Part shown: positions 49,612 through 58,692 of the stretch, in pieces
Numbering within the stretch: position 1 is the first letter of the stretch
Layout: every line of letters starts with the position of its first letter
Assembly: GCF_041321095.1 (NCBI RefSeq)
Contig: NZ_JBGGWE010000009.1
Span: 186,001-250,000 of the forward strand
Origin: Fibrella arboris
GTDB lineage: Bacteria; Bacteroidota; Bacteroidia; Cytophagales; Spirosomataceae
Direction: 5' to 3'
Length of the DNA stretch: 64,000 nucleotides
Translations under genes and position numbers: made by a program
The notes under the pieces: generated by a model
Seen by the model: the letters and a program-made list of their open reading frames with translations, nothing else
Told to the model about the DNA's origin: nothing
Databases searched by the model: none

Positions 49612-49812
49612 GACGATCAAATTTGACGATATAACCCGACAAAGGTACAAGGCTGACAATGCGAAGCGGGCCTAACCATACACTATTGAATCAGTGGAGT
49701 TTAGTAGAGCAACCAGCCGGAAATGTTAATTATTTGCAGGTAATAAACTTATTACTAGACGGTTATACGTACCCAGAAAAGTACAGTAAACGTTGGTAGG
49801 GTGCAAAAATTG

Positions 49813-49844
49813 TTTGGCTTTCCGTTGGTAAAGTGTTTTCTTTG
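49813..49844 (+). promoter_or_regulatory. Candidate acpP promoter
   Basis: TTTG (49813-49816) and TTTCTTTG (49837-49844, one mismatch to TAnnTTTG) are separated by 20 bases, matching the Bacteroidota spacing, 32 bases upstream of the acpP start. Confidence 0.45.
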
Positions 49845-49875
49845 CGAAGTTTTTTAACACAAAAGGACTACCGAA

Positions 49876-50115
49876 ATGTCTCAGACTTCTGAAAAAGTAA
49901 AGCAAATCATCGTTGATAAATTAGGTGTTGATCCGTCGGAAGTTACGCCGGAAGCAAGCTTTACGAACGACCTTGGTGCCGATTCGCTCGACACGGTCGA
50001 ACTGATTATGGAATTTGAAAAAGAGTTCAACGTACAAATCCCCGACGATCAGGCTGAGAGCATCACCACGGTAGGTCAGGCGATCAAATACCTGGACGAG
50101 AACACGGGCAAGTAA
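49876..50115 (+). CDS. acpP: Acyl carrier protein
   Basis: The 79-residue acidic protein has the phosphopantetheine site Ser37 in GADSLDTVELIMEFE. It carries acyl chains in fatty-acid synthesis. It is followed by a hairpin and then directly by rnc; in many related genomes fabF lies between acpP and rnc, but it is absent here. Confidence 0.97.
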   Translation: MSQTSEKVKQIIVDKLGVDPSEVTPEASFTNDLGADSLDTVELIMEFEKEFNVQIPDDQAESITTVGQAIKYLDENTGK

Positions 50116-50133
50116 GCTCAACGCATTCAGCAT

Positions 50134-50180
50134 GGCCGGGTATTAGCCAACAGGCTAATCCCGGTCATCTCTCTTTTCTT
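50134..50180 (+). terminator. Hairpin after acpP
   Basis: GGCCGGGTATTAGCC (50134-50148) pairs with GGCTAATCCCGGTC (50153-50166) around AACA, with one bulge, followed by a T-rich stretch. It may terminate the abundant acpP message, with some read-through into rnc. Confidence 0.65.
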
Positions 50181-50196
50181 ACGCCGCTCTGGCGTA

Positions 50197-51030
50197 TTGA
50201 CTACAGCCGATTCTGGCCCCGCTCAGCCGTCAGCTCTTTTCGACCTTTTTGCCGCTTTTTTTGTGGATCTCGCATTGCCCAGCTTCTTCAAGCAACCCTT
50301 TGCCAATTGGTTTAGCTCTTCCGACGAGAAGAACCGACGTCGGCAACTGCGCCAGGCTATTGCGCACATTATTGGCGAATCGCCCTCACGCATAGGTGTT
50401 TACCAACTGGCCGTCCTGCACACGTCGGCCTCGAAAGAGTCGCGCATTACCGGCTTTCGTGAGTCGAACGAACGGCTCGAGTACCTTGGCGATGCGGTAC
50501 TGGGAATGGTCATTGCCGAATACCTCTTTAAGAAATACCCCTTCAAAGACGAAGGATTCCTGACTGAGATCCGGTCGCGGATCGTCAACCGCGAAATGCT
50601 CAATACGATCTCGCGGAAGATTGGTCTCGACAATCTGATTGAATACGATGGGCAACGCGGTCGGTTGATGCCCGCCCGGACGTCGATGTACGGAGATGCC
50701 CTTGAAGCGCTGGTCGGCGCCGTTTACCTGGATAAAGGCTTCAATTTCACCCGGAGCTTTATTCTTAAAAAGTTGCTGACCCACTACGACCTCGATGCCG
50801 TAGTGAACAACAATGGTAACTTCAAAAGCCGCCTGATCGAATGGGCGCAGCGGGAAGGCAAAGACCTCCGTTTCGAAATAATTTCGGAGCAGGGCAGCAG
50901 CCAGTTTCGTGAATTTATTGCCCAGGTGATCGTTAACGACGAGCCGTTCGCCACCGGTAGTGGCTACAGCAAGAAAAAAGCAGAACAGTCTGCCGCCGAA
51001 GAAGCCTTCAATAAATTACAGCTGAAATAA
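50197..51030 (+). CDS. rnc: Ribonuclease III
   Basis: The protein has up to 277 residues. There is no ATG ahead of the domain; the listed start is TTG 50197, with later GTG or TTG choices about 22-26 codons downstream. The catalytic motif is ERLEYLGDAVLG, with EALVGAVYLDKG at the second acidic site and a C-terminal dsRNA-binding domain (FKSRLIEWAQREGKDLRFEI, KKKAEQSAAEEAF). It processes rRNA and double-stranded RNA. The N-terminal about 40 residues are weakly supported. Confidence 0.93.
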   Translation: MTTADSGPAQPSALFDLFAAFFVDLALPSFFKQPFANWFSSSDEKNRRRQLRQAIAHIIGESPSRIGVYQLAVLHTSASKESRITGFRESNERLEYLGDAVLGMVIAEYLFKKYPFKDEGFLTEIRSRIVNREMLNTISRKIGLDNLIEYDGQRGRLMPARTSMYGDALEALVGAVYLDKGFNFTRSFILKKLLTHYDLDAVVNNNGNFKSRLIEWAQREGKDLRFEIISEQGSSQFREFIAQVIVNDEPFATGSGYSKKKAEQSAAEEAFNKLQLK

Positions 51031-51061
51031 CGGATACGTTGCTGGCGCCAGCCACGGGGCT

Positions 51062-51463
51062 TTAGTCTTTCCTGTAATACGTTACGGCAAGCGAACCGTT
51101 AACTGAGGCTATCTTCTGAATGTGCGCTGCTGTGGCGGCCCAGTTTCCCTGTATCGAGCGAAAAACAGCTACCAGAATGTCAATGTCGGTAGCACCACTT
51201 GCCTGAATGGCCTGGTAATTATCGACAACCATGTCGAGCAATCTGTCAAACTGGCTATCCCGTTCAGCCAGCGACTTTACTGACACCGTGAGCCGGGCAG
51301 CGCCATTTCCGTAAATACCCACATACGTTTTCCGCCGAAACTCGTCTCCTTTCTCATGATGATACGAAAATACCAACGTACTCATTGATAGAAGTTTACG
51401 GGGCGAAAATTCAGCGCCGTACAAGGTAACGCTTATTTCCAGGGCAAACTCATCTTCTTCCAT
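51062..51463 (-). CDS. Hypothetical protein
   Basis: A 133-residue cytosolic-looking protein, acidic at its N-terminus (MEEDEFALEISVTLYGAEF), with a helical middle (FDRLLDMVVDNYQAIQ) and a C-terminal segment ending LAVTYYRKD. No family is recognised. Its ATG at 51463 follows a normal spacing, and the gene is convergent with rnc at only 31 bases. Confidence 0.75.
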   Translation of the reverse strand: MEEDEFALEISVTLYGAEFSPRKLLSMSTLVFSYHHEKGDEFRRKTYVGIYGNGAARLTVSVKSLAERDSQFDRLLDMVVDNYQAIQASGATDIDILVAVFRSIQGNWAATAAHIQKIASVNGSLAVTYYRKD

Positions 51464-51535
51464 AATAGGACGAGGCTATGTTGTAGGTACGTGCCTGACC
51501 AATTTAATTAGTCGCACAGGCCATCACGTATGCCA

Positions 51536-51598
51536 GCAACGTACCGACAAAAAAGGCTGTCTCCAGGTAGGAGACAGCCTTTTTTGTCGGTACGTTGC
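51536..51598. terminator. Perfect bidirectional terminator at the recA 3' end
   Basis: The arms are 29-bp perfect inverses (51536-51564 and 51570-51598) around AGGTA. They contain the A-run/T-run needed for termination on both strands and end in GCAACGTACC / GGTACGTTGC, the over-used word of this genome. Confidence 0.93.
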
Positions 51599-51608
51599 GA
51601 CTGACAGA

Positions 51609-52694
51609 TTAATCCTCGATTTCGCCTTCGTCTTCGATGCCGCCCAGCGGATCAACCAGGGCTTCCTCGTCATCGGCGATTTTCGAGCGGATTTTGCCTT
51701 CCAGTTCAGCCATCAACTCAGGGTTATCGAGAATCAGGTCTTTCACGGCATCGCGGCCCTGAGCCAGGCGGCTGGTACCGTATGAGAACCATGACCCTGA
51801 TTTCTTCACGATCTCCATCTCAACAGCCAGATCAAGGATTTCACCGACTTTCGAGATACCCTGACCATACATGATATCGAATTCAACGACTTTGAAAGGA
51901 GCCGCCAGTTTGTTTTTCACCACTTTCACTTTGGTCCGGTTACCAACCACATTATCGGCACCTTCTTTGATCTGCCCGATCCGGCGAATGTCGATCCGTA
52001 CTGAGGCGTAGAATTTCAGGGCGTTACCACCGGTTGTTGTTTCGGGGTTACCGAACATCACGCCGATCTTCTCCCGCAGCTGGTTAATGAAGATACAGCA
52101 GCACTGCGTTTTGTTGATCGTACCGGTCAGTTTCCGCAGGGCCTGCGACATCAGACGGGCTTGCAGACCCATCTTGCTTTCGCCCATCTCGCCTTCGATT
52201 TCCGCTTTGGGCACCAGCGCCGCCACTGAGTCGATAACGATGATGTCGATGGCACCCGAGCTGATCAGGTGTTCGGCAATTTCAAGCGCCTGCTCGCCGT
52301 TGTCGGGCTGGGCAATCAACAGGTTACTTATGTCAATACCCAGCTTTTCGGCGTAAGTACGATCGAAGGCATGTTCGGCGTCGATGAAGGCAGCCAGGCC
52401 ACCGGCTTTTTGTGCTTCGGCAATGGCGTGCATCGTCAGGGTAGTTTTACCCGACGATTCAGGACCGTATATTTCAACGACCCGGCCGCGTGGTAAACCA
52501 CCGATGCCCAGGGCCAGATCAAGGCCCAGCGAGCCAGTCGAGATCACCGGTACGTCAACGACTTTGCTCTCGCTCAGCCGCATCACGGTACCTTTACCAA
52601 AGGCTTTATCTAACTTTTCAATTGTGGTTTGAAGGGCTTTCAGCTTATTGTCATTAGCAGTTGCTGTGGCCGTAGCAGAATCGGATTTTGCCAT
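51609..52694 (-). CDS. recA: Recombinase RecA
   Basis: The protein has about 361 residues from ATG 52694 (MAKSDSATATATANDNKLKA); the upstream frame would overlap the promoter. It has Walker A GPESSGKTT, Walker B IIVIDSVAALVPKAE, the L1/L2 loop area (GESKMGLQARLMSQALRK, VMFGNPETTTGGNALKF) and an acidic C-terminus. It catalyses strand exchange and SOS induction. Confidence 0.97.
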   Translation of the reverse strand: MAKSDSATATATANDNKLKALQTTIEKLDKAFGKGTVMRLSESKVVDVPVISTGSLGLDLALGIGGLPRGRVVEIYGPESSGKTTLTMHAIAEAQKAGGLAAFIDAEHAFDRTYAEKLGIDISNLLIAQPDNGEQALEIAEHLISSGAIDIIVIDSVAALVPKAEIEGEMGESKMGLQARLMSQALRKLTGTINKTQCCCIFINQLREKIGVMFGNPETTTGGNALKFYASVRIDIRRIGQIKEGADNVVGNRTKVKVVKNKLAAPFKVVEFDIMYGQGISKVGEILDLAVEMEIVKKSGSWFSYGTSRLAQGRDAVKDLILDNPELMAELEGKIRSKIADDEEALVDPLGGIEDEGEIED

Positions 52695-52717
52695 GTTTAC
52701 GGGGTTGTTTAACTCAA

Positions 52718-52748
52718 TAAAATTACGACTTTTTTGCGGCTTTTCCAA
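52718..52748 (-). promoter_or_regulatory. Candidate recA promoter
   Basis: On the minus strand, TTG (rc of 52746-52748) is followed at about 20 bases by TAATTTTA (rc of 52718-52725), one mismatch from TAnnTTTG, 24 bases upstream of the ATG. No LexA-like dyad was recognised. The rest of 52695-53010 is AT-rich spacer. Confidence 0.45.
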
Positions 52749-52972
52749 GCAGTTTTTACAATGAAATCATGGCATCGGCAACGTACCTGAACCAGGTCTG
52801 GATGGCTTGTGACAGCGCTCCAACAAGTTCGCATCCACCAGGGTTAATTAACTAGAAGTCAATAAGTTAAAAATTAAATTAACATCAGTTTTTTGCCCGC
52901 TTTGTCCCCGCTCAGAAAGAAGCCCGCTGGCGGCTGGATAACCTCGCGTAAAGAATGTCCCTGTGTCAGCGG

Positions 52973-52993
52973 GCTCCCCTTAAGGCGGGGAGC
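52973..52993. terminator. Hairpin after the patatin gene
   Basis: GCTCCCC / GGGGAGC with a 7-base loop lies 18 bases beyond the stop at 53011, next to a second inverted pair AGCCCGCTG / CAGCGGGCT (52921-52929, 52967-52975). It is probably the 3' end of the minus-strand patatin message. Confidence 0.55.
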
Positions 52994-53010
52994 AAAGTTG
53001 ATACAGACCA

Positions 53011-55941
53011 TTAGCGAATCTGCCGTTTCAGTTGCCCGAATACCGATGACGACACCCTTAGCTGACTGGTCACATCGGCCTGCGCCTGACTGCTCATTTT
53101 ACCGACGGCCGTGGGCGAGATATACCAGCCCAGGGGGTATCGGTGCTTCTTGGTGTTCAGCATCAGACTGGCATAATCGAAGCTCAATGCCCGCCTGTCG
53201 CGCTGGAGCGTGCGGCCAATCAGTTGGTCGAGACTGACTCCGTTTCGGTCCCAGGTATTTAGGAACCCTTTAACGGGTTCGGCCAGAAACCGGAACGTAC
53301 TGACAGACCCTTTGGCTTCGGAAGCGGCATAGTTGGGCAGAAACAGCAGATAATAGACCACCGGCCGCCGAAGCGGAGCAGGCCTGGCCATGGGCAGGGC
53401 CAGACTGTCACTGACGCGCTGCAGCTTTTTGATTAACTGCACGGCGGTGACAATGCCCGTATTTTCGGCATAACCGCCGTCGATAATGTGGTAGCTCGTT
53501 TGGTCGCAATCGGTCGTGATGTTGGGCAACATGCCCGTTGCCTTGCCGCCACTTGTGACAAACGGAAAGCGGGCACAAAGAAAGGTCGCCGTTTTGTAGG
53601 GCACATCGTGACTGGTACTGGCAAACAGGTCGGCCACATCGTAGAACGGGTTCAGCCGGTCGCTGGTATTGCCCAGGTCCAGGTTGCTCATCACGATTTT
53701 CTGGCCCGTTTCGGCTACGGCTCCGTTCAGTAACAACGATGGTATGCTCAGCGAGTCGCTGGCTAGCGTAGCGGCACTGGGCCATAACGATAGGAATGAC
53801 TCGGTCAACTGACCACGAACGGCATCGTTAGGCATATGCTGCGTAGTCAGCAGGCGTTGCTCCCAGGCATCTTCCAGCCAGCGGTTCCGATCAATAGAGG
53901 GAACTGGCAGCGGCATAAAATTGTGCAGACTACCCCGAAACAGCATCGATGCCACGGCAGGTGACACCAGGTCTTCCGTGACTACATTCCGCAGGCGCGA
54001 CACAATACTATCGGGAAACGAAGCCAGCGACTGACTAACCGGAACCGTGCCCTGCCCGGCCAGAATGGCCACGTAGGTGGCCGCCCCTACCCCACCCCCC
54101 GATACCCCGCTAATGGCAAACACGTGGTGGTCGAAGCCGGGAATCTGTTTATTGAGCGCAATCAGCGACTCGGTTGTCCAGGCCGTTGCTCTGATTCCAC
54201 CACCCGCCGTAGCGATCACCACCACGGGCAATGGCGTGCTATCCCGAAAGGCATGCCTGGTTTTTAGCCATTGGGTGTAATACGCCTCTACGCTGGGCCG
54301 ACGGGCAGTGGTGTCGGGCTCGCCGGTTGCGGAGTTCACCCTGACCGGACTTTGCCGAATAGCGCTGTTGTCGTTGAACCGGGAAAAAATAAGCACGGCC
54401 AGCAACAGCCCGACCAGCACCGGATATTTGGGCAGCTGGTTGAACTGATACAGCAACGTACCCAGGTAGGCCAGCCCGGTTAGCCAGATCATCACGATGG
54501 CGTACAGGCCAATGCCTTTCGATAGCGCCAGCCCCGTCGACGATGGGATAAACAGCAATAACAGGATGACCAACACGCCCTGACCATACAAAATACTATA
54601 CGGTGCCCGATCAACGAGCAGGGCATAATCACTGGCGGGCGAATCGGCTTTGAACAGGGCAAACGACCAGCGCCGTTCGGGCCGGCTTTCTTTGTCGGAG
54701 TAGTAATGGATACGGTAGATTACGATCGAAAACAGGGCGTAGACCGCCGATAATGCCAGTAGAATACTGGCGTATTTGAAGGCAAAATCAGGCGTTCTCT
54801 GCTCAATGGAGGCCAGTCGGCTAAAGTTGAGCGCGAGCGTCAGAAACAGCAGCAGGAAGGGCGCGTGCGACAGCCAGAGGGGGGTGTTCCGCAGCAGTCG
54901 CAGTTCGCTCCCGATCTTGTCGAGCGCCCGGGCGGTTGAATCTACTTTGTCGGGGTCTACACCGTCGAAGAAATTGGGCTGAATGAACAACAGGATTTTA
55001 CTGCTGACGTATACCATGCCACTCCAGAGGCAAAGGGCCAGCAACGTGAACAACACCACCCACACGCCACGCCGCTCGGTCAGCAGGAAGTAGAACAGCT
55101 CGTCGAACTGATCAAGCTGGAAAACGCCGAACATGAACAGCAGCAGGTATACCACGAACTGAACATTCAGAAAGCCTTTCCAAAGCGTGTTGACGTACCG
55201 GCCAACGGATAACGACGAGACAGCCGTGGTCGTTTTTTGCGCCCGTAACCGATGCACGGCATGCCGAATGTCCAGATCGGTCCGCCGCCGCCGATCAATG
55301 TGGTAGAGCAAGCGGTGTCGAACGGCATCCTGATTGTAGCGATCGATGCCGATAAGCCCGAAGAAAGCCTCCCGAACGGAGAGCATGATGCCCAGTGGAT
55401 GCAGGAGGATAAAAAATACCGCCGCCCCCGTTGGCAAAAACTTCAGCAGCCGCACAACCAGCATGCCCCCGCCCGACAAGAGCCCCGGCTGATCGAGCAA
55501 CCAGCCTGCCATTGTTCCGTTCTCGATAAGATCGGCCAGTGCTCCTACCACCAGCAGCCGGCGAATCCATAAGCCGGCGCATTGCATGATCAGTTTCAGC
55601 AACGGCCTGAACTTGTTGGTGACAAACAGGCTATTGTCCGAAAAATAACGGCACCAGATGGCCAGCGTCACCACATAGGCTGGTAGAAACAGCAGCGTGT
55701 CGACGGCCAGTTCCAGCCAGGCCAGCCACTGGCGCTCGGGTGGCCAGTCTCTGATGAGTACCGTTGGGGTAACGCCCGTATCGAAATACTGACCGGCCAG
55801 CGCGTGGATATCGCTCCCGTTGAACTGCCGCTCAATAAAACCGATCAGCGCGCTTGTCAGGCCCGTGATCAGTAGCCAGAATACGCGGTTAGCGGCCTGT
55901 TGCTCCACAAACTGGGCCAGGCGGGCACGAAGGGTAAGCAT
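53011..55941 (-). CDS. Membrane-anchored patatin-like phospholipase
   Basis: The protein has about 976 residues from ATG 55941 (MLTLRARLAQFVEQQAANRV); ATG 55992 would add 17. The first half (about 1-530) is membrane-rich with many helices. The second half carries the patatin domain: the oxyanion loop TAGGGIRA (about 579), the nucleophile elbow GVSGGGVG (about 612) and the catalytic Asp in IIDGGYAENTG (about 820). A serine/aspartate lipid acyl hydrolase is expected at the membrane. It is unusually long because of the membrane half; the substrate is unknown. Confidence 0.88.
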   Translation of the reverse strand: MLTLRARLAQFVEQQAANRVFWLLITGLTSALIGFIERQFNGSDIHALAGQYFDTGVTPTVLIRDWPPERQWLAWLELAVDTLLFLPAYVVTLAIWCRYFSDNSLFVTNKFRPLLKLIMQCAGLWIRRLLVVGALADLIENGTMAGWLLDQPGLLSGGGMLVVRLLKFLPTGAAVFFILLHPLGIMLSVREAFFGLIGIDRYNQDAVRHRLLYHIDRRRRTDLDIRHAVHRLRAQKTTTAVSSLSVGRYVNTLWKGFLNVQFVVYLLLFMFGVFQLDQFDELFYFLLTERRGVWVVLFTLLALCLWSGMVYVSSKILLFIQPNFFDGVDPDKVDSTARALDKIGSELRLLRNTPLWLSHAPFLLLFLTLALNFSRLASIEQRTPDFAFKYASILLALSAVYALFSIVIYRIHYYSDKESRPERRWSFALFKADSPASDYALLVDRAPYSILYGQGVLVILLLLFIPSSTGLALSKGIGLYAIVMIWLTGLAYLGTLLYQFNQLPKYPVLVGLLLAVLIFSRFNDNSAIRQSPVRVNSATGEPDTTARRPSVEAYYTQWLKTRHAFRDSTPLPVVVIATAGGGIRATAWTTESLIALNKQIPGFDHHVFAISGVSGGGVGAATYVAILAGQGTVPVSQSLASFPDSIVSRLRNVVTEDLVSPAVASMLFRGSLHNFMPLPVPSIDRNRWLEDAWEQRLLTTQHMPNDAVRGQLTESFLSLWPSAATLASDSLSIPSLLLNGAVAETGQKIVMSNLDLGNTSDRLNPFYDVADLFASTSHDVPYKTATFLCARFPFVTSGGKATGMLPNITTDCDQTSYHIIDGGYAENTGIVTAVQLIKKLQRVSDSLALPMARPAPLRRPVVYYLLFLPNYAASEAKGSVSTFRFLAEPVKGFLNTWDRNGVSLDQLIGRTLQRDRRALSFDYASLMLNTKKHRYPLGWYISPTAVGKMSSQAQADVTSQLRVSSSVFGQLKRQIR

Positions 55942-56170
55942 AGGGCGAAACAGGGATACGTAACAGGCTGCGGCAGCAAGGTACGACCCCATGCACGTAG
56001 CCTATTTACGTTGTGGCGGCTATTTTTACTGAACGTACCGACAACGTACCCAGCGGTGATACAGCGTCTGCGTAATCCGCTTTTTTGGGTGCCATTAAAC
56101 CGGATGCCTGCTCAATGGGTTACTCACCTGGCAGCCACCACCAAACGGAAGCCGCCCCCTCCTCTTCACT

Positions 56171-56917
56171 ATGACACTACCCAAATCGGTTGACAGGCCC
56201 GCCGCCATATCCCTGACCAACGTGACGAAACGGTACCACGACCGGGCAGTCGTTGATACCCTCACGCTGACCATTCCAACGGGCGAAACACTGGTGCTGC
56301 TGGGTACATCGGGCTGCGGCAAAACCACTACCCTGAAGATGATCAACCGACTGATCGATGCCGACTCGGGCGAGGTCATGATCAATGGCCAGGCTGTTGG
56401 GCAGCAGGAGCCACATATGTTGCGCCGGCGCATTGGGTACGTGATTCAGGATGCGGGGCTGTTTCCGCATTATACCGTAGCCGACAACATTGCCGTAGTG
56501 CCCCGCCTGCTGAACTGGGACGATACCCGCATCCGGCAACGTACCCAGGAACTGCTGGTCATGCTCCGATTGCCCGATACGGTCCTCGACCGCTTTCCTG
56601 ATCAGCTTAGTGGCGGGCAGCGGCAGCGTATCGGACTGGCCCGCGCGCTGGCCGCCGACCCGCCGATTATTCTGATGGATGAACCGTTCGGTGCGCTCGA
56701 CCCTATCACGCGGGCCGCCATTCGGCGCGAGTTTCGGGAACTCGACGCATTGCAACAGAAAACAATAGTGCTGGTCACCCACGACGTGCGCGAAGCCGTT
56801 GATCTTGGCGACCGCATTGCCCTGATGGACGCTGGCCGGGTTGTTCAGCTCGGCACACCCGACGAACTGCGCCACCAGCCCGCCACCAGCTTCGTCAACG
56901 AATACATGGCGCTATGA
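56171..56917 (+). CDS. Glycine betaine/ergothioneine-type ABC transporter ATPase
   Basis: The 248-residue protein has Walker A GTSGCGKTT, the Q-loop YVIQDAGLFPHYTV, the signature LSGGQRQR, Walker B ILMDEPFGALDP and the H-loop IVLVTHDVREAVD, typical of the OpuBA/OpuCA/ProV group. It lacks the C-terminal CBS pair present in longer relatives. Together with the fused permease-binding gene 63 bases downstream it forms a two-gene importer for a quaternary amine such as betaine, choline or ergothioneine; the substrate cannot be fixed from the sequence. Confidence 0.92.
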   Translation: MTLPKSVDRPAAISLTNVTKRYHDRAVVDTLTLTIPTGETLVLLGTSGCGKTTTLKMINRLIDADSGEVMINGQAVGQQEPHMLRRRIGYVIQDAGLFPHYTVADNIAVVPRLLNWDDTRIRQRTQELLVMLRLPDTVLDRFPDQLSGGQRQRIGLARALAADPPIILMDEPFGALDPITRAAIRREFRELDALQQKTIVLVTHDVREAVDLGDRIALMDAGRVVQLGTPDELRHQPATSFVNEYMAL

Positions 56918-56980
56918 CCAACAGCGTTGCTACACGGCTCATATGCCTGAGCGAAGCCATTGCTAACTGCCCACTGAACT

Positions 56981-58534
56981 ATGCTCACATTTCTACGCGA
57001 AAACGCGGCTAAGCTGCTCGAGCAGACCCTGACCCATATCGGGTTAACGTTTGGCTCGTTGTTACTGGCCCTGCTTATTGGTCTGCCACTGGGGATCGTC
57101 ATTGCCAAACGCCGACGGGTAGCATCGGCGGTGCTGGGGGTAGCAGGCGTATTACAAACGGTGCCCAGCATCGCACTCCTTGGTTTTCTGATTCCCTTAC
57201 TGGGCATTGGTGCGGGACCAGCGTTGATGGCCCTGTTTCTGTACGCACTGCTGCCTATTATCCGCAACACATACGTGGGCATCACGGAAGTGAGTCCAAC
57301 CCTCACCGAAGCCGCACGGGGCATGGGCATGACCAACGGGCAGGTGTTGCGTCGGATTGAACTGCCACTGGCCTTACCCGTTATTTTCGCAGGTATACGC
57401 ACGGCAACGGTCATCAACGTGGGGGTAGCTACCCTGGCCGCTTATGTGGCGGCGGGTGGGCTGGGCGAATTCATCTTCGGCGGCATTGCGCTCAACAACA
57501 CCAACATGATGCTGGCGGGGGCCATTCCAGCGGCCTTACTCGCCGTGCTTTTCGACTGGGCACTGGCCCGGCTGCAACGCGTGAACTGGGGACAACTGCG
57601 CGGCCGAACCCGCCTGTGGCTGCTGCTGTTGCCGCTCCTTTCATCGGCCTATCTGCTGCCCCGTACCGGCCAGACAACGTTGCTGGCGGGGTTTGCGCAT
57701 GAGTTCGGCGGACGGGCCGATGGGTATCCGGGACTGCAAAAAACGTATGGCCTCCGTATCTCGAATCGGCTGCTCGACCAGAACCTGATGTATGAAGCGA
57801 TACGCACCCGAAAAGTCGACGTGATCAGCGGGTACTCTACCGACGGGCGCATTAAAGCGTTCGATCTGGTGGTCCTCAACGACGACAAACACGCGTTTCC
57901 TCCCTATGCCGCCGCCCCGCTCGTTCGCGAAGCAACTTTACGAACGTACCCGGAACTCGGCCCCACGCTGGATCGGCTCGCCGGGCGCCTCACCGATTCA
58001 ATCATGACCGACCTGAATTACCGCGCCGATTACCTGCACCAGTCACCCGGGCAGGTAGCGCGGGAATTTCTGAGTCGGGCAGGCCTACTACGCACTCCTT
58101 CCGGGGCCCGGCAAGGGCAGGTGGTGATGGGGTCGAAAGTCTTTACGGAGCAATATATTCTGGCCGAAATCTACCGGCAATTGATTGAAGGGTACACATC
58201 GCTGAGTGTGCAGTCGAAGACCGGTTTTGGCGGAACGCAACTCTGTTTCGACGCCCTGCGTACCGGTGCCATCGACTTTTACCCTGAATATACGGGCACC
58301 GGCCTACTGGTCATTCTGCAACCGAAACAACCAACGCTTGACTCGCTGGGCGGCAACCCCGATGCCGTTTACCGTTATGTTGGTCAGGCCTTTAGCCAAC
58401 GGTACGGCTTGCAATGGCGAAAACCGCTTGGATTCAATAACGCCTACTGCCTGATGATGCGCCGTTCAGACGCACAGGCCCTGGCCATACCCTCGATCTC
58501 TGCCCTGACAGCCTACGTCAGCCAGCCACGGTAG
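56981..58534 (+). CDS. Fused permease and substrate-binding protein of an OpuB/EgtU-type importer
   Basis: The 517-residue protein has an N-terminal permease (about 1-215, with the EAARGMGMTNGQVLRRIELPLA coupling segment, abridged). It is followed by a periplasmic binding domain. The binding domain motifs occur in an unusual order: FAHEFGGRADGYPG (about 236), YSTDGRI (about 285), FPPY (about 306), then GSKVFTEQYILAE (about 385), YPEYTGTG (about 434) and FNNAYC (about 485). In OpuBC/OpuCC the last three come first. So the domain looks circularly permuted, with the new ends between the SDL helix and the following strand. Confidence 0.9.
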   Translation: MLTFLRENAAKLLEQTLTHIGLTFGSLLLALLIGLPLGIVIAKRRRVASAVLGVAGVLQTVPSIALLGFLIPLLGIGAGPALMALFLYALLPIIRNTYVGITEVSPTLTEAARGMGMTNGQVLRRIELPLALPVIFAGIRTATVINVGVATLAAYVAAGGLGEFIFGGIALNNTNMMLAGAIPAALLAVLFDWALARLQRVNWGQLRGRTRLWLLLLPLLSSAYLLPRTGQTTLLAGFAHEFGGRADGYPGLQKTYGLRISNRLLDQNLMYEAIRTRKVDVISGYSTDGRIKAFDLVVLNDDKHAFPPYAAAPLVREATLRTYPELGPTLDRLAGRLTDSIMTDLNYRADYLHQSPGQVAREFLSRAGLLRTPSGARQGQVVMGSKVFTEQYILAEIYRQLIEGYTSLSVQSKTGFGGTQLCFDALRTGAIDFYPEYTGTGLLVILQPKQPTLDSLGGNPDAVYRYVGQAFSQRYGLQWRKPLGFNNAYCLMMRRSDAQALAIPSISALTAYVSQPR

Positions 58535-58692
58535 CGCGATCTGGTCTGGTTTTTGATCAAAGATGACATAAGGCTCATTTATTGGATTAAACTACGATTT
58601 TGGGTAGGCTTTAGGGTGAAGCTTAAACTTCTGCTCTGGTTAAATCCACTACCTTTAGGGCTGTAATTACTTCTAACTCATAAATTTTCAGT

